Assembly (NCBI GenBank): GCA_963814645.1
Contig: CAWFDX010000009.1
Span: 124,001-188,000, forward strand
Origin: RYN-230 sp963814645
GTDB lineage: Bacteria; Actinomycetota; Actinomycetes; Streptosporangiales; Streptosporangiaceae
Length of the DNA: 64,000 nucleotides
Reading direction: 5' to 3'
Part shown: positions 1-8,219 of the stretch, in pieces
Position numbering within the stretch: the stretch's first letter is position 1
Layout of the letters: the number at the start of each line of letters is the position of its first letter
Made by a program: the position numbers and the translations under genes
The notes under the pieces: model-generated
Databases searched by the model: none
What the model saw: the letters and a program-made list of their open reading frames with translations, nothing else
What the model was told of the DNA's origin: nothing

Positions 1-1
1 G

Positions 2-253
2 GCCATCGGCGCGGGCATGGGCGCGCTGATGGGGAAGATCACCAAGTCGGGCATCGACCGCGAGTTCCAGGAGCAGGTGCGCGGGATGCTCAAGCCGGGC
101 ACCTCGTGCCTGTTCCTGATGGTGGAGAAGGTGACCCCGGACAAGGCGACCGAGGCACTCAGCCGATTCGGCGGCACCGTGCTCAAGTCGTCGCTGTCCA
201 AGGAAGGCGAGCAGGAGCTGCAGGAGGCCCTGCACGGCCAGAAGTCCAGCTGA
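2..253 (+). CDS. DUF1269-family protein, 5' end outside the window
   Basis: The open frame enters from the window edge and ends at a TGA at 251-253. The 84 visible residues begin with a Gly/Ala-rich stretch (AIGAGMGALMGKI) that looks like the end of a membrane hairpin. They continue with a soluble C-terminal half containing KPGTSCLFLMVEKV and the closing GxxLKSSLSKEGEQEL motif, both characteristic of DUF1269 membrane proteins. The function of the family is unknown. The true start lies upstream of base 1; the internal ATG at 17 is not a credible start because the hairpin would be cut. A strong hairpin follows the gene at once. Confidence 0.85.
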   Translation, partial: AIGAGMGALMGKITKSGIDREFQEQVRGMLKPGTSCLFLMVEKVTPDKATEALSRFGGTVLKSSLSKEGEQELQEALHGQKSS

Positions 254-275
254 CCTAGTCCGCAGCCGGGCCACC

Positions 276-308
276 CCGGGCGGGTGAAGCGAAAGCTCAT
301 CCGCCCGG
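276..308 (+). terminator. Intrinsic-terminator-like hairpin with GAAA tetraloop
   Basis: Twelve nearly perfect pairs (one G-U) join 276-287 to 297-308. One bulged A follows, then two more pairs closing a GAAA loop at 291-294. There is no U-tract, as is common for actinobacterial terminators. It lies between the DUF1269 gene and the channel gene. It also covers the GTG at 284, which argues that the channel gene starts at the ATG at 323. Confidence 0.7.
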
Positions 309-322
309 CCCAGGCTGGCAAC

Positions 323-1180
323 ATGACGACCCGGCCGGATCCGCACCCCGCGCTGGCCGGGCCCTGGGCGGGCCACCTGGAGCGGACCGGCGTGCTGCTG
401 CTCATCCTGGTCTTCACCTACCTGCTGTCCGCGTTCACCAAGGGTGTCCTGATCAGTACGTTCCAGATACTGCTGTTCCTGGCGGTGGTGCTGATCGCAC
501 TGCGGAACGGCCAGTTGGGGCCCCGGGCCATCCGGATCGTCACCGTCGTCGTGCTGGCTGGTTCCGTACTGGCGGTGGTGCTCCTGGCGCTGGACAAGGA
601 CGGGCCAGGCGCTGGCGTTGCGAATCTATGGACCGCGCTGATCCTGCTGCTGGCCGCGGTGCTCATCGTGCGCCGGGTGCTGGCCCGGCCCGAGATCACC
701 CTGCAGAGCATCTACGGGGCGATCAGCGCATACCTGATCCTGGGCCTGATGTTCGCCGCGTTCTACGCGGCCATGTACCGCTTCGGCGGAAACACGTTCT
801 TCGCGAACGGGCGGACGGGTGATACCCGGACCTTCCAGTACTTCAGCTTCGTCACGCTGACCACGCTCGGCTACGGCGATTACACCGCGGCGGCCAGCGG
901 CGGCCAGGCGGTCGCGGTGATCGAGGCGATCACCGGCCAGATCTTCCTGGCCACCCTGGTCGCCCGGCTGGTCGCGGGCTTCCGCGGCGCGGCCCGGGCG
1001 GCTGACCAGGCTCCGCGCGGGCCAGCCGGGGCGCCCCGGGCCAGCACCCCAGCCGGGGCGCGGCGGGCCAGCACCCGGCGGGCCTGCTCGTCCGGGCTGA
1101 TCGGGCTCCGGCCGCCGGGCACGGCCCGGCGGCGCCCGGTGGACGGCAAGCGCAAGGCGTCGCCCGGGCCCGGCCAGTAG
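323..1180 (+). CDS. Potassium-channel family membrane protein (single pore loop)
   Basis: The protein has 285 residues if the ATG at 323 is used; a GTG at 284 is possible but lies inside the preceding hairpin. I see about six hydrophobic segments. The fifth (IYGAISAYLILGLMF) is followed by a pore loop with the selectivity filter TTLGYGDY and a last helix (IFLATLVARLV), the Ion_trans_2/KcsA-like arrangement. It probably conducts K+ as a tetramer in the cytoplasmic membrane. No regulatory (RCK or cyclic-nucleotide) domain is visible. The C-terminal 70 residues are a low-complexity Arg/Ala/Pro tail with two copies of a 9-residue repeat (AGAPRASTP/AGARRASTR; DNA 1024-1077). Confidence 0.85.
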   Translation: MTTRPDPHPALAGPWAGHLERTGVLLLILVFTYLLSAFTKGVLISTFQILLFLAVVLIALRNGQLGPRAIRIVTVVVLAGSVLAVVLLALDKDGPGAGVANLWTALILLLAAVLIVRRVLARPEITLQSIYGAISAYLILGLMFAAFYAAMYRFGGNTFFANGRTGDTRTFQYFSFVTLTTLGYGDYTAAASGGQAVAVIEAITGQIFLATLVARLVAGFRGAARAADQAPRGPAGAPRASTPAGARRASTRRACSSGLIGLRPPGTARRRPVDGKRKASPGPGQ

Positions 1181-1183
1181 CGA

Positions 1184-1600
1184 TCAAATCGACTTCATTT
1201 CCCGGCCGTGCATGGCCAGTGCGTAGATGACGACGATGTCCAGGGCGATCAGGATGACGCCCCACAGCGGGTAGGCGGCCAGGAAGGCCAGGTTGACGAT
1301 GGCGCTGACCACCGCCAGCGCGATGCCGATCACCCGGGCCCAGAGCAGCCCGGCCAGCACGCCGAAGCCGGTGAGCAGGAACACCACCCCGATGGCCAGG
1401 TGTACCCAGCCCCACGCGGCGTAGTCGATATGCACCACCAGATGACTGCTGGTCACCAGGTAGTAGCCCTTCTCGAAGATGGCGACCAGCCCGTCGATGA
1501 TGTGGAACAGGCCAAGGGTGATCATCACCACGCTGGCGAAGATGACCCAGCCCACCCAGCCGTTTGATCGGGCCGCGCGCCGAGCGTGTGTGTCGCTCAT
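1184..1600 (-). CDS. DUF7144-type four-helix membrane protein
   Basis: The 138-residue protein has four hydrophobic helices: VGWVIFASVVMITLGLFHII, AWGWVHLAIGVVFLLTGFGV, VIGIALAVVSAIVNLAFLAA and WGVILIALDIVVIYALA. A soluble loop (EKGYYLVTSSHLVV) between helices 1 and 2 matches the pattern of DUF7144 proteins common in actinobacteria. Function is unknown. The ATG at 1600 (MSDTHARR) is preferred over an upstream in-frame start because it begins a short Arg-rich cytoplasmic tail. It is convergent with the channel gene, whose stop is three bases away. Confidence 0.8.
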   Translation of the reverse strand: MSDTHARRAARSNGWVGWVIFASVVMITLGLFHIIDGLVAIFEKGYYLVTSSHLVVHIDYAAWGWVHLAIGVVFLLTGFGVLAGLLWARVIGIALAVVSAIVNLAFLAAYPLWGVILIALDIVVIYALAMHGREMKSI

Positions 1601-1718
1601 CGCCCGCCACCCCCTCGCTATCAGGGCAAGTACCACGCTTGCCGGTTGCGGCGGCGGGCGGCATCACCCCGGCTGGGTGAATCAATCGCGATCCGTGACG
1701 GCCTGAATACGCGAGCCG

Positions 1719-2381
1719 TCACTTGCTGATGACGCCGATCAGCCCGTTGATGGCCACGATGAGCCCGGCTGCGGTCATGGCCAGGGCCAGGATCAGCCGT
1801 CCGTGCCGGCGCAGCCAGGTGTTGAACGACACCAGCCAGCGGGTGGTCGGCCCGGGCGCGGCCAGGAAGGCGAGCAGGGGCAGCCAGACCAGTGAGACGT
1901 TGATGACCACGATCACCGCCAGGGCGGTGACGGTCGCATCCAGGCTGGCCTTGGACGTCGCCACCACCTGGATCGCGGCGATGAACGTTACGCCAGGCGC
2001 GAAGATCAGGATGCCAGCCAGAAGCGCGGTGTACGGGGCCGGGCTAGCGATCAGCCGGGCGGTCAGCCCCTTCTGCGGCTTGTCCGGGTCGGGCGGCTTC
2101 GGCTTGCGGCGGGCCAGGATCAGCCCGCCGAGCGCCAGCAGGATGCCCAGGCCCAGCCGCAGCCCATACCGCGGCGTCCGGTGGTGCGGCAGGCTGAAGC
2201 CGCCGGATCGCAGCAGTACCAGCACCACCGCGGCCATCGCGGTGCTCATCAGCAGGGCGCCGATCAGGTAGAACAGCAGGGTTTGCCGGGGCCGGGCCGA
2301 GCCGAGGTAGACCGCCGCCACCAGCAGCGCGGTCGGCGAGATCGCGGCGAGCACGGCCAAGCCGGCCGCTTGGGCGACCAT
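1719..2381 (-). CDS. GAP/Sap family membrane protein
   Basis: A 220-residue protein with six predicted membrane helices and the family signature near the N-terminus (AAISPTALLVAAVYL). A charged central loop (RRKPKPPDPDKP) separates two three-helix halves. This fits the GAP (Sap, sulfolipid-1-addressing protein) family, implicated in mycobacteria in export of cell-envelope lipids; the substrate here is unknown. It starts four bases after the stop of the upstream membrane gene and has no strong ribosome site, so translation is probably coupled and the two form one leftward operon. Confidence 0.82.
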   Translation of the reverse strand: MVAQAAGLAVLAAISPTALLVAAVYLGSARPRQTLLFYLIGALLMSTAMAAVVLVLLRSGGFSLPHHRTPRYGLRLGLGILLALGGLILARRKPKPPDPDKPQKGLTARLIASPAPYTALLAGILIFAPGVTFIAAIQVVATSKASLDATVTALAVIVVINVSLVWLPLLAFLAAPGPTTRWLVSFNTWLRRHGRLILALAMTAAGLIVAINGLIGVISK

Positions 2382-2385
2382 GAAG

Positions 2386-3771
2386 CTAGCTGCCGCCGGT
2401 GCTGGCGGGCTGGGCCTGCGCCGGGGGGCGCCCGATGAGCTCGATCAGGCCGAGCACCACCAGCAGCAGGATGGCCAGGATGATCGCTGAGGCGGCGCTC
2501 GGGGTGGCCAGGAACACGAAGATGATGGCGAACAGGGCCACCGCGCTGATCCGCAGCGCAGTGCGGTGCTGGTACGTCCAGGAGCCGACCGGGCCAGTAC
2601 GCAGCCCGGCCCGCTCGCCACTGGACCGTAGCCAGCCCAGGCCTTTGCTCAGACCTTGACGGGTGCGGACGGCCGTGACGGACGGCCCAGTGAAGAACGC
2701 GCCGATGGCTACGAGCAGGCCGATGACCAGCAAGATGCGCAGCCCGTCCTTGATGAACCGGACCAGCGTGTCGTACAGCACGGCCGCCGCGTCGCTGGGC
2801 AGCACGGTGCTCGGCACGCTGTTCAGGTAGATGCCCCGGGCGATGGCCAGCACGATGCCGAGCACCAGCATGGACGCGGCCAACCCAAGCCCGGCACCGA
2901 CGGTGGCCCGCCGGTGGTGGCGGGCGATGTAGATCCCCGCCCCCAGCAGCAGCAGCGTGACGATCGGCAGGACGATCTTCAGGTCGTTGAGCAGCCGGTA
3001 CCCGGATTGGGCCTTGACCAGGTACTTATCGTTGAACAGGGCAAACTGCGGGTTGATCGCCGGGATGGCGCTAACGATGCTGAGGCCCCTGGCGGCCAGC
3101 CTCGTCTTGACCAGGTCGATGAACGGGCCAAGATTCAGCACGACCTTGCCGTTGCTGGTGGTGATGGCCCCGTTGCTGTTGTGCTGGCCAGACAATGCTT
3201 CGACTAGCTGGGCGTGCACCCTCCGGTTCAGCTGCACCCACAAATTGGCGACCTGCTGGCTTTTGACGATCTTGGCCACCTGGGTGTGGATGAAACCCTG
3301 CACGGCGCTGGTCAGCGAGCCGGAGAATGAGTGCAGCAACGTGCCGACCCGGGTGAAGCCCTTGCTGGTCAGGGTGTTCGCTGCCTGATTGGTGAGCGCC
3401 TGGATGGGCAGGTGCGCATTGATCTGAGCGCTGATCTTGTCCGTCAGCGCGGCCTGGATGGCAGGCTCGTGGATCAGCGGGGACACGTTCTCCACGTACC
3501 GGTTGGTGTTGGAGACCTGGTTCGCAGTCCATATCCCGATCACCGAGATCGGGGCCAGGATGCAGCCGAGCACGATGAGCACCGTGGCTACCGGGGCGCG
3601 CCAGCCGCCCCGGCGGCGCCGCGATGGTGCTGACGGCGGCGGTGCTGGCGGCTTACTGCGCAGCTCCACGACCTCCGTGCGGAGTCGCTCGAGTTCGGCC
3701 CGCTCGTCCCCGGTGAGGCTAGAGGAAGTAGGGGTCTTCCCATCTGGTGCGTTACCACCGACCTCTGACAC
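2386..3771 (-). CDS. Large conserved membrane protein of unknown function
   Basis: The 461-residue protein starts at a GTG (VSEVGGNAPDGK) preceded by AGGAGGTGA; a longer frame from 3822 lacks this site. A short coiled-coil segment (ELERLRTEVVELR) precedes a first helix (VATVLIVLGCILAPISVIGI). An extracellular region of about 190 residues with NTNRYVENVSPLI follows, then four further helices near the C-terminus. The first extracellular motif is typical of actinobacterial integral membrane proteins with no assigned role. It is the first gene of a two-gene leftward operon with the GAP protein. Confidence 0.8.
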   Translation of the reverse strand: MSEVGGNAPDGKTPTSSSLTGDERAELERLRTEVVELRSKPPAPPPSAPSRRRRGGWRAPVATVLIVLGCILAPISVIGIWTANQVSNTNRYVENVSPLIHEPAIQAALTDKISAQINAHLPIQALTNQAANTLTSKGFTRVGTLLHSFSGSLTSAVQGFIHTQVAKIVKSQQVANLWVQLNRRVHAQLVEALSGQHNSNGAITTSNGKVVLNLGPFIDLVKTRLAARGLSIVSAIPAINPQFALFNDKYLVKAQSGYRLLNDLKIVLPIVTLLLLGAGIYIARHHRRATVGAGLGLAASMLVLGIVLAIARGIYLNSVPSTVLPSDAAAVLYDTLVRFIKDGLRILLVIGLLVAIGAFFTGPSVTAVRTRQGLSKGLGWLRSSGERAGLRTGPVGSWTYQHRTALRISAVALFAIIFVFLATPSAASAIILAILLLVVLGLIELIGRPPAQAQPASTGGS

Positions 3772-4211
3772 GAGGTCACCTCCTGCGGCCGGGACCCTGG
3801 GCAAGCCTGCCGCCGTGGGCACCTGTGCCCCCCGGTTGCGGGTGCCCCTCGGCGGCAGGCCTGTTCACCGTCGCTGAGCCGGCCGGGTAGCCGCCTCCCC
3901 CGGACCGGGTGAAAGCCGGCCAGGATTAGCCAGGCCCCGGACGGGCCAGAATTCCGCCTGGGTCAGGGATTTGGGCGAATGCTCACGTCCTGGGCAGGGC
4001 AGATTGCCTGGTCAGCCGGGACTGCTGTGGCCGGGCTCCGGGTGAGGCCGGTCGGCTCACCCCTCGCGGGTGAGGCAGCCCGCGGCTGAGCCCGCCATAG
4101 TCCATCAAGGCATAAGCCGCCAGGCGGGTGGCATCGCGCCATGTGGCATGGACCGCGGGCTATGTGGCGTCCCGCCGGGGCGGTGTGGGGTGAGCTGGAA
4201 GGAGGCCGTCA
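3772..4211. other. Divergent intergenic region with a long hairpin
   Basis: The 440-bp gap between leftward 2386-3771 and rightward 4212-4439 holds no credible gene. It contains an inverted repeat: GCCTGCCGCCG at 3805-3815 and CGGCGGCAGGC at 3850-3860, with inner arms GGGCACC (3817-3823) and GGTGCCCC. It lies about 35 bases upstream of the leftward GTG, so it would form in the 5' leader of the membrane-protein operon and may act as an attenuator or mRNA stabiliser. The remainder shows nothing I can assign. Confidence 0.5.
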
Positions 4212-4439
4212 GTGACCATTGGCGGAAGCATTGCCCTGATCATCATTGGCGCGATCCTCCGCTTCGCCGTCACCTGGACTCCGAAGAACGTCGACCTGCA
4301 GGTCATCGGCGTGATTCTGATGATCGGCGGGGCGGCTGGCCTGTGCTTTGCCATCGGCCTGATGTACATCCGGCGGCGGCAGCAGGCGGCCACCGAGGTG
4401 ACCGAGCAGCGCCGCTACACCGAGCCGCCCCGGATGTAG
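4212..4439 (+). CDS. DUF6458-family small membrane protein
   Basis: This 75-residue protein starts at a GTG preceded by GGAAGGAGG. It has two helices (GGSIALIIIGAILRFAV and VIGVILMIGGAAGLCFAIGL) joined by a short loop with the conserved DLQVIGVILM stretch, then a basic tail (YIRRRQQ). Size, topology and motif match DUF6458, an actinobacterial family of unknown function. It stands alone, with no close partner on its strand. Confidence 0.85.
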   Translation: MTIGGSIALIIIGAILRFAVTWTPKNVDLQVIGVILMIGGAAGLCFAIGLMYIRRRQQAATEVTEQRRYTEPPRM

Positions 4440-4540
4440 TGGTCACTGGGGATCTCACCGTTGAGCCTTGCCTGGTCGGCCCCGGACCGCGGGCTGCGCA
4501 AGCGCCAGCATCAGGCCGGGGACTAAGCCGGTCTGCCCGG

Positions 4541-4807
4541 CTACCGCTCGGCCACGTAGTAACCCAGCCCTGGTACCCGGTACAGCAGTCCCTCGGACTC
4601 CAGCAGCCGCAGGCCCTTGGCGGCCGTCTGCCTGGCCACCCCGTACTCCTGGACCAGGGTCGTTATCGATGGCACCGGCTGGCCAGGGGCCAGTTGACCG
4701 GACTCGATCTGGGCACGCACCAGTGCCGCGATGCGGACGTAGGCACGTGGATCCTCTGGCACATGCGAGAACGTACCCGTCCGCTCACGCCCATGATCAT
4801 GAGGCAT
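4541..4807 (-). CDS. Short GntR-family transcriptional regulator
   Basis: An 88-residue protein (ATG at 4807) that is almost only a winged helix-turn-helix: DPRAYVRIAALVRAQIESG, PSITTLVQEYGVARQTAAKG and the wing GLLYRVPGLGYYV. No effector-binding domain follows, so it resembles the small DNA-binding-only GntR proteins common in actinobacteria. It probably represses itself and the divergent small gene through the repeats in the 51-base shared promoter. An extended frame to 4882 would read through that promoter and is rejected. Confidence 0.85.
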   Translation of the reverse strand: MPHDHGRERTGTFSHVPEDPRAYVRIAALVRAQIESGQLAPGQPVPSITTLVQEYGVARQTAAKGLRLLESEGLLYRVPGLGYYVAER

Positions 4808-4817
4808 CGTGAGTAAT

Positions 4818-4858
4818 CGACAGTAGTCGAGTATGGTCGAGTGGCGTAGGCTGTCACC
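4818..4858. promoter_or_regulatory. Shared promoter/operator of the GntR and small-protein genes
   Basis: An inverted repeat CGAC-AGTA-GTCG (4818-4829) and two TCGAG direct repeats at 4827 and 4837 (10-bp phase) lie between the divergent starts. TAGGCT (4847-4852) stands exactly six bases before the ATG at 4859, suggesting a leaderless transcript. The repeats are the likely GntR binding site. Confidence 0.5.
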
Positions 4859-5113
4859 ATGCATCGACACTCTGAGCCACACGCCGCGCCGTTAGCCCAA
4901 GCCCGCCCGGCCACTGCGCCGGTCAGGACGATGGCCGAGATCCTGGCCAGGTACGGTGCCGCCTGGCAGATCGAGGTAGCCGAGCCCGCCAGCTTCATCG
5001 CGATCCGGCGGCCGACGCCTACCGCACAAGAGATCTTGGTCGCGCACAGCCTGGCCGAACTGGATCGGAAACTGTCGGCTGAAAGCGGCCCGTGCGAGGG
5101 AGTATGCGGCTGA
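4859..5113 (+). CDS. Small protein divergent from a GntR regulator
   Basis: This is an 84-residue soluble protein that I do not recognise by family. The N-terminal 25 residues are His/Ala/Pro-rich. The core (MAEILARYGAAWQIEVAEP, FIAIRRPTPTAQEILVAHSLAELDRKL) looks like a compact alpha/beta fold. In actinobacteria, such short proteins often sit beside GntR or XRE regulators and carry the same WQIE/AIRRPT pattern, but no function is established. It has no Shine-Dalgarno sequence; a -10-like hexamer ends seven bases before the ATG, which favours leaderless translation. Confidence 0.65.
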   Translation: MHRHSEPHAAPLAQARPATAPVRTMAEILARYGAAWQIEVAEPASFIAIRRPTPTAQEILVAHSLAELDRKLSAESGPCEGVCG

Positions 5114-5301
5114 CTCGGCCCGCATTAACGAGGCACGGCAGGAATGTAAATACCGGGTTAGGCAGCAGCAAAGACGCGGGCGCCTGGAGCTCTAGGAAAA
5201 GAAGCTGGGCAGATCCATGGAGCATATCGGGTGGCCAAAAGCCATCAACCTCTTATCCAAGCTGGGCCATTCGTCCTGCTTATTAGCTACTGGGGAAATA
5301 G

Positions 5302-6439
5302 ATGACTTTTGTGCGCAGATATTTCGGGCGTACGTGCGCTGCGGGGACAGCAGCCCTCACGCTCGGCGTGGTCGTTCCGGCTACGGCGGCAGTCGCGGCC
5401 CCGGCCGGGGCGCCGTCCTCGATACCGGCCGTGAGTGGCCGGCTGTACGGCACGGCCGCCACCTCGGCCAGCGACATCTGGGCCGTCGGCCTCGACCCGG
5501 GCGGCTCGCTGATCATGCACTGGAACGGCACGGCCTGGTCCAGCTCGTCGCTCGCCGACAATCACTTTTCGAAGGCGTGGCCGCCACCTCGGCCAGCAAT
5601 GCCTGGTCGGTGGGTGGCACTGACTGGTCCTCCCCGGCGACCCTGATCTACCACTGGGACGGCAGCACCTGGACCCGCCAGGCCAGCCCGAATCCCGGCG
5701 GCGGTGGCTTTCTCAACGGGGTGGCCGCCGCGTCGGCCACCGACGCCTGGGCCGTCGGCCTGGTCGGCGGGGGACCCGGCGCCGGTACTGGCCCGTCCGA
5801 CAAGACCCTGATCGAGCACTGGAACGGCACCGCGTGGACGACGGTGCCCAGCCCCACGCCGGCACCGGCCGGCGCACTCGAACGGGTGGCCGTCGTTTCA
5901 CCCAGCGACGCCTGGGCGGTCGGCTGGACTGGCAACGGAACCAGCGACTTCAATGCCCTGATCGAGCACTGGGACGGCAAATCCTGGAACGTGGTGCCCG
6001 TGCCGGCCTTGGTCGGTGCCGACATCGACCTCAATGCGGTGACCGCCACCTCGGCCAGCAACGCCTGGGCGGTCGGCGGCACCATGACCAGCCCGCGCCA
6101 CGGCGTCATCCTGCACTGGAACGGCACCACCTGGCGGAAGGCCGCCGCCCACTCCCCTACCGGGAACCTGCTGGGCGTATCGGCCAGTTCGCCTAGCGAC
6201 GCCTGGGCCGTCGGCCAGACCACGGACAGTTCCGGAGGTTGCAGCACACAGTGCAAGACCATCATCGAGCACTGGAACGGCTGCATGTGGACCGTGGTGC
6301 CGAGCCCGAACCCGCCGAGCGGCTACCTGAACGCGCTGTGGGGTGTGGCCATCATCGGCGGCGGCAACGCCTGGGCCGTTGGCACGACCGACTACGCCTC
6401 GACCCTGATCGTGCACTGGAACGGACGTCCTGGTCCTAA
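5302..6439 (+). pseudogene. Secreted beta-propeller-like repeat protein, two frameshifts
   Basis: The gene starts at ATG 5302 with a signal peptide (RRYFGRTCAAGTAALTLGVV ending ATAAVAAPAG). It continues with about seven repeats of roughly 45 residues, each carrying TSASNAWAVG and LIEHWNGTAW, the blades of a WD40/YncE-like propeller. Two single-base deletions break it. One is in the T4 run at 5566-5569, where five T would restore NHFFEGVAATSAS. The other is at 6423-6426, where GGAACG instead of GGACG would restore HWNGTSWS and a TAA at 6437-6439. Without these the frame would run on into the next gene. It is either a recent pseudogene or carries sequencing errors. Its role is probably extracellular, with unknown ligand. 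Confidence 0.75.
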
Positions 6440-6531
6440 CGCTCAGCACAGGCGCTCCTCCAGAATCGCCGCTCCCAGGCACCCTAGACCTGCGTTAGGT
6501 ATAGGCGGCCCGTTTCCTGCACACTTGGCGG

Positions 6532-7170
6532 ATGGACGAGGCGTCGATCACCGCGGCTGGCACGATCGATACGTTTCTGGTGCTGCTAATCGGCATCGGG
6601 CCCAAGCTCGCGCTCGTCCCGTTCCTGGAAATCACCGCCGCCCTGGACCCAGCCACCAAGCGGCGCGTGCAGCGCAAAATGCTGGTCACCGCGGCGGTGG
6701 TGGCACTGGCCCTGATCGTGCTCGGCGAACTGCTGCGCACCTTGCTGCACTTCACGATCGCATCGCTGTCGATCGCCGGCGGCGTGATCTTGCTCGTGCT
6801 CGCGGTATGGATGGTCCTCGGGCAAGGCAGTGACAGCCAGCACACCGCAGGTAAAGACCCTATGCAGCTGGCGCAGTTCCCGCTGGCCGTGCCCTACCTG
6901 CTCAACCCGGTAGGCATCGTCGGCCTGGTGACCATCTCCGCCGAGGCCAAGTCGCTAACCGTGCTTGCTGTCGCCATCGCCATCCTCGCGTTCGTCTTGC
7001 TGATAGACATCGCGGTGTTCCGCTGGGCGAACACAGTCAGCGACAAGCTAGACGAAAGCCGCATGCTGGTCACCGAAAAGGTCTTCGGCTTCCTCATCGC
7101 CGCGATCGCCGTGCAGCTGATCCTCGACGGCCTAGCCTCCGCGGGGATCATCACCCTAGATGTGCACTGA
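6532..7170 (+). CDS. MarC/UPF0056-family membrane protein
   Basis: The 212-residue protein has six helices and the MarC-family marks: a GPKLALVPFLEI segment in helix 1, PLAVPYLLNPVGIV before helix 4 and a final AIAVQLILDGL. MarC proteins are integral inner-membrane proteins of unresolved function; the old link to multiple antibiotic resistance has been withdrawn. The ATG at 6532 begins directly before the first helix. The gene is convergent with the arsenic regulator, five bases away. It may be a neighbour of the island rather than part of it. Confidence 0.83.
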   Translation: MDEASITAAGTIDTFLVLLIGIGPKLALVPFLEITAALDPATKRRVQRKMLVTAAVVALALIVLGELLRTLLHFTIASLSIAGGVILLVLAVWMVLGQGSDSQHTAGKDPMQLAQFPLAVPYLLNPVGIVGLVTISAEAKSLTVLAVAIAILAFVLLIDIAVFRWANTVSDKLDESRMLVTEKVFGFLIAAIAVQLILDGLASAGIITLDVH

Positions 7171-7175
7171 CCTGC

Positions 7176-7586
7176 CTAGCGGGAGCCGATCAGAACGCCG
7201 AGGCTGGCCAGAGCTTCGGTCTGGACCCGGTAGTAGACCCACACGCCGCGCTTCTCCCGGTCCAGCAACCCGGCGTCGTGCAGCACCTTGAGGTGATGGC
7301 TAATCGTCGGCTGGGACAAGTCGAACGCGTCCGTCAGATCGCAGACGCACGCCTCGCCACCTTCATGCGAGGCGACCAGGGATAGCAACCGGAGCCGGAC
7401 CGGGTCGGCCAGCGCCTTCAGCAGCGGCGCGACCTGCTCGGCTTGCTCCAGGGAGAGTGGCTCCTGGGACAGCGGCGCGCAGCACACAGACTCGCCACCC
7501 TGCTGGGACGGCAAGGTGAGCTGCGGCCCGGGAGTGCAGCATTCCCCCGCGCCCGGCTGGCTCAGCACGGCCATAGACTTCGACAT
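7176..7586 (-). CDS. arsR: ArsR/SmtB-family metalloregulator
   Basis: A 136-residue winged-helix repressor with DPVRLRLLSLVASHEG and the recognition helix QPTISHHLKVLHDAGLL. It carries three Cys pairs: C16-C17 in an N-terminal extension, C35-C36, and C80-x-C82 in CVCDL. The CVCDL pair in the DNA-binding helix region is the classic As(III)/Sb(III) ligand of ArsR; the N-terminal pairs probably add ligands, as in other actinobacterial ArsR proteins. It is divergent from the ArsI/CadI gene, with matching half-sites in the shared promoter, so autoregulation and control of that gene by arsenite are likely. Confidence 0.9.
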   Translation of the reverse strand: MSKSMAVLSQPGAGECCTPGPQLTLPSQQGGESVCCAPLSQEPLSLEQAEQVAPLLKALADPVRLRLLSLVASHEGGEACVCDLTDAFDLSQPTISHHLKVLHDAGLLDREKRGVWVYYRVQTEALASLGVLIGSR

Positions 7587-7591
7587 TCATA

Positions 7592-7661
7592 TATATTGAC
7601 AGACTCCGATGCCTTGTGGCAAACTCGGCAGCGGAAGCAGACATAGACAGTCATCAATGTA
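7592..7661. promoter_or_regulatory. Divergent arsR/arsI promoter with paired operator half-sites
   Basis: TATATTGA (7592-7599) and TCAATGTA (7654-7661) form an imperfect inverted pair. Each lies just upstream of one of the two divergent start codons. Their spacing suggests two separate ArsR sites rather than one dyad. Confidence 0.45.
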
Positions 7662-7676
7662 TTTGGAGGTCCTGTC

Positions 7677-8141
7677 ATGTCCCGCCGACTCCAGCTCGCC
7701 CTCAACGTCAACGACATCGGCGAAGCGGTCACGTTCTACACCAAACTGTTCGGCACCGAGCCGGCCAAGGTCCGGCCCGGGTATGCGAACTTCGCCATCA
7801 CCGAGCCGCCGCTCAAGCTGGTCCTGCTGGAAAACCCTGGCCAGGGCGGCAGCCTCAACCATCTGGGCGTCGAGGTACCCGACACCGGTACCGTCGAGGC
7901 CGAGCAGGCCCGGCTGGCCGAGGCCGGCCTCGTGGGAGCCGAGGAGAAGGACACCACCTGCTGCTACGCCAGGCAGGACAAGTTCTGGGTGCAGGGCGCG
8001 CCGGACGGCGAGTCCTGGGAGATCTACACCGTCCTGGCCGACAGCCCGACCTTCTACGGCGAAGGCCACGGCCCCGAGTGCTGCGGCGGCCCGGGCGGTC
8101 ACACCGACCAGCCCGCCCGGGCAGAGGCTCGCTGCTGCTAG
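7677..8141 (+). CDS. arsI: ArsI/CadI-family VOC metalloenzyme
   Basis: This 154-residue vicinal-oxygen-chelate protein opens with SRRLQLALNVNDIGEAVTFY and is close to the family's usual length. It has H62 (NHLGVEV), the thiol pair C95-C96 (DTTCCYARQDKFWV) and E115 (SWEIY), which match the metal and substrate ligands described for ArsI C-As lyases. Those non-haem Fe(II) dioxygenases demethylate trivalent methylarsenicals and roxarsone-type compounds. The first His ligand of some homologues is Gln here (Q6). A Cys/Gly/His-rich tail (ECCGGPGGH, ARCC) could bind further metal. CadI-like cadmium-induced members share the fold, so the exact substrate is inferred from the island. Confidence 0.85.
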   Translation: MSRRLQLALNVNDIGEAVTFYTKLFGTEPAKVRPGYANFAITEPPLKLVLLENPGQGGSLNHLGVEVPDTGTVEAEQARLAEAGLVGAEEKDTTCCYARQDKFWVQGAPDGESWEIYTVLADSPTFYGEGHGPECCGGPGGHTDQPARAEARCC

Positions 8142-8219
8142 AACCCGCGAACCGCACAAGACAGGCCCGGCGGATCATCAGGGTACCTGGGGCGAGCACC
8201 GGGACATGCGTTCCAGGGG

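Noticed and set aside
284..322. GTG start of the channel gene at 284
   Set aside because: The GTG lies inside the strong hairpin 276-308, which more probably terminates the upstream gene.
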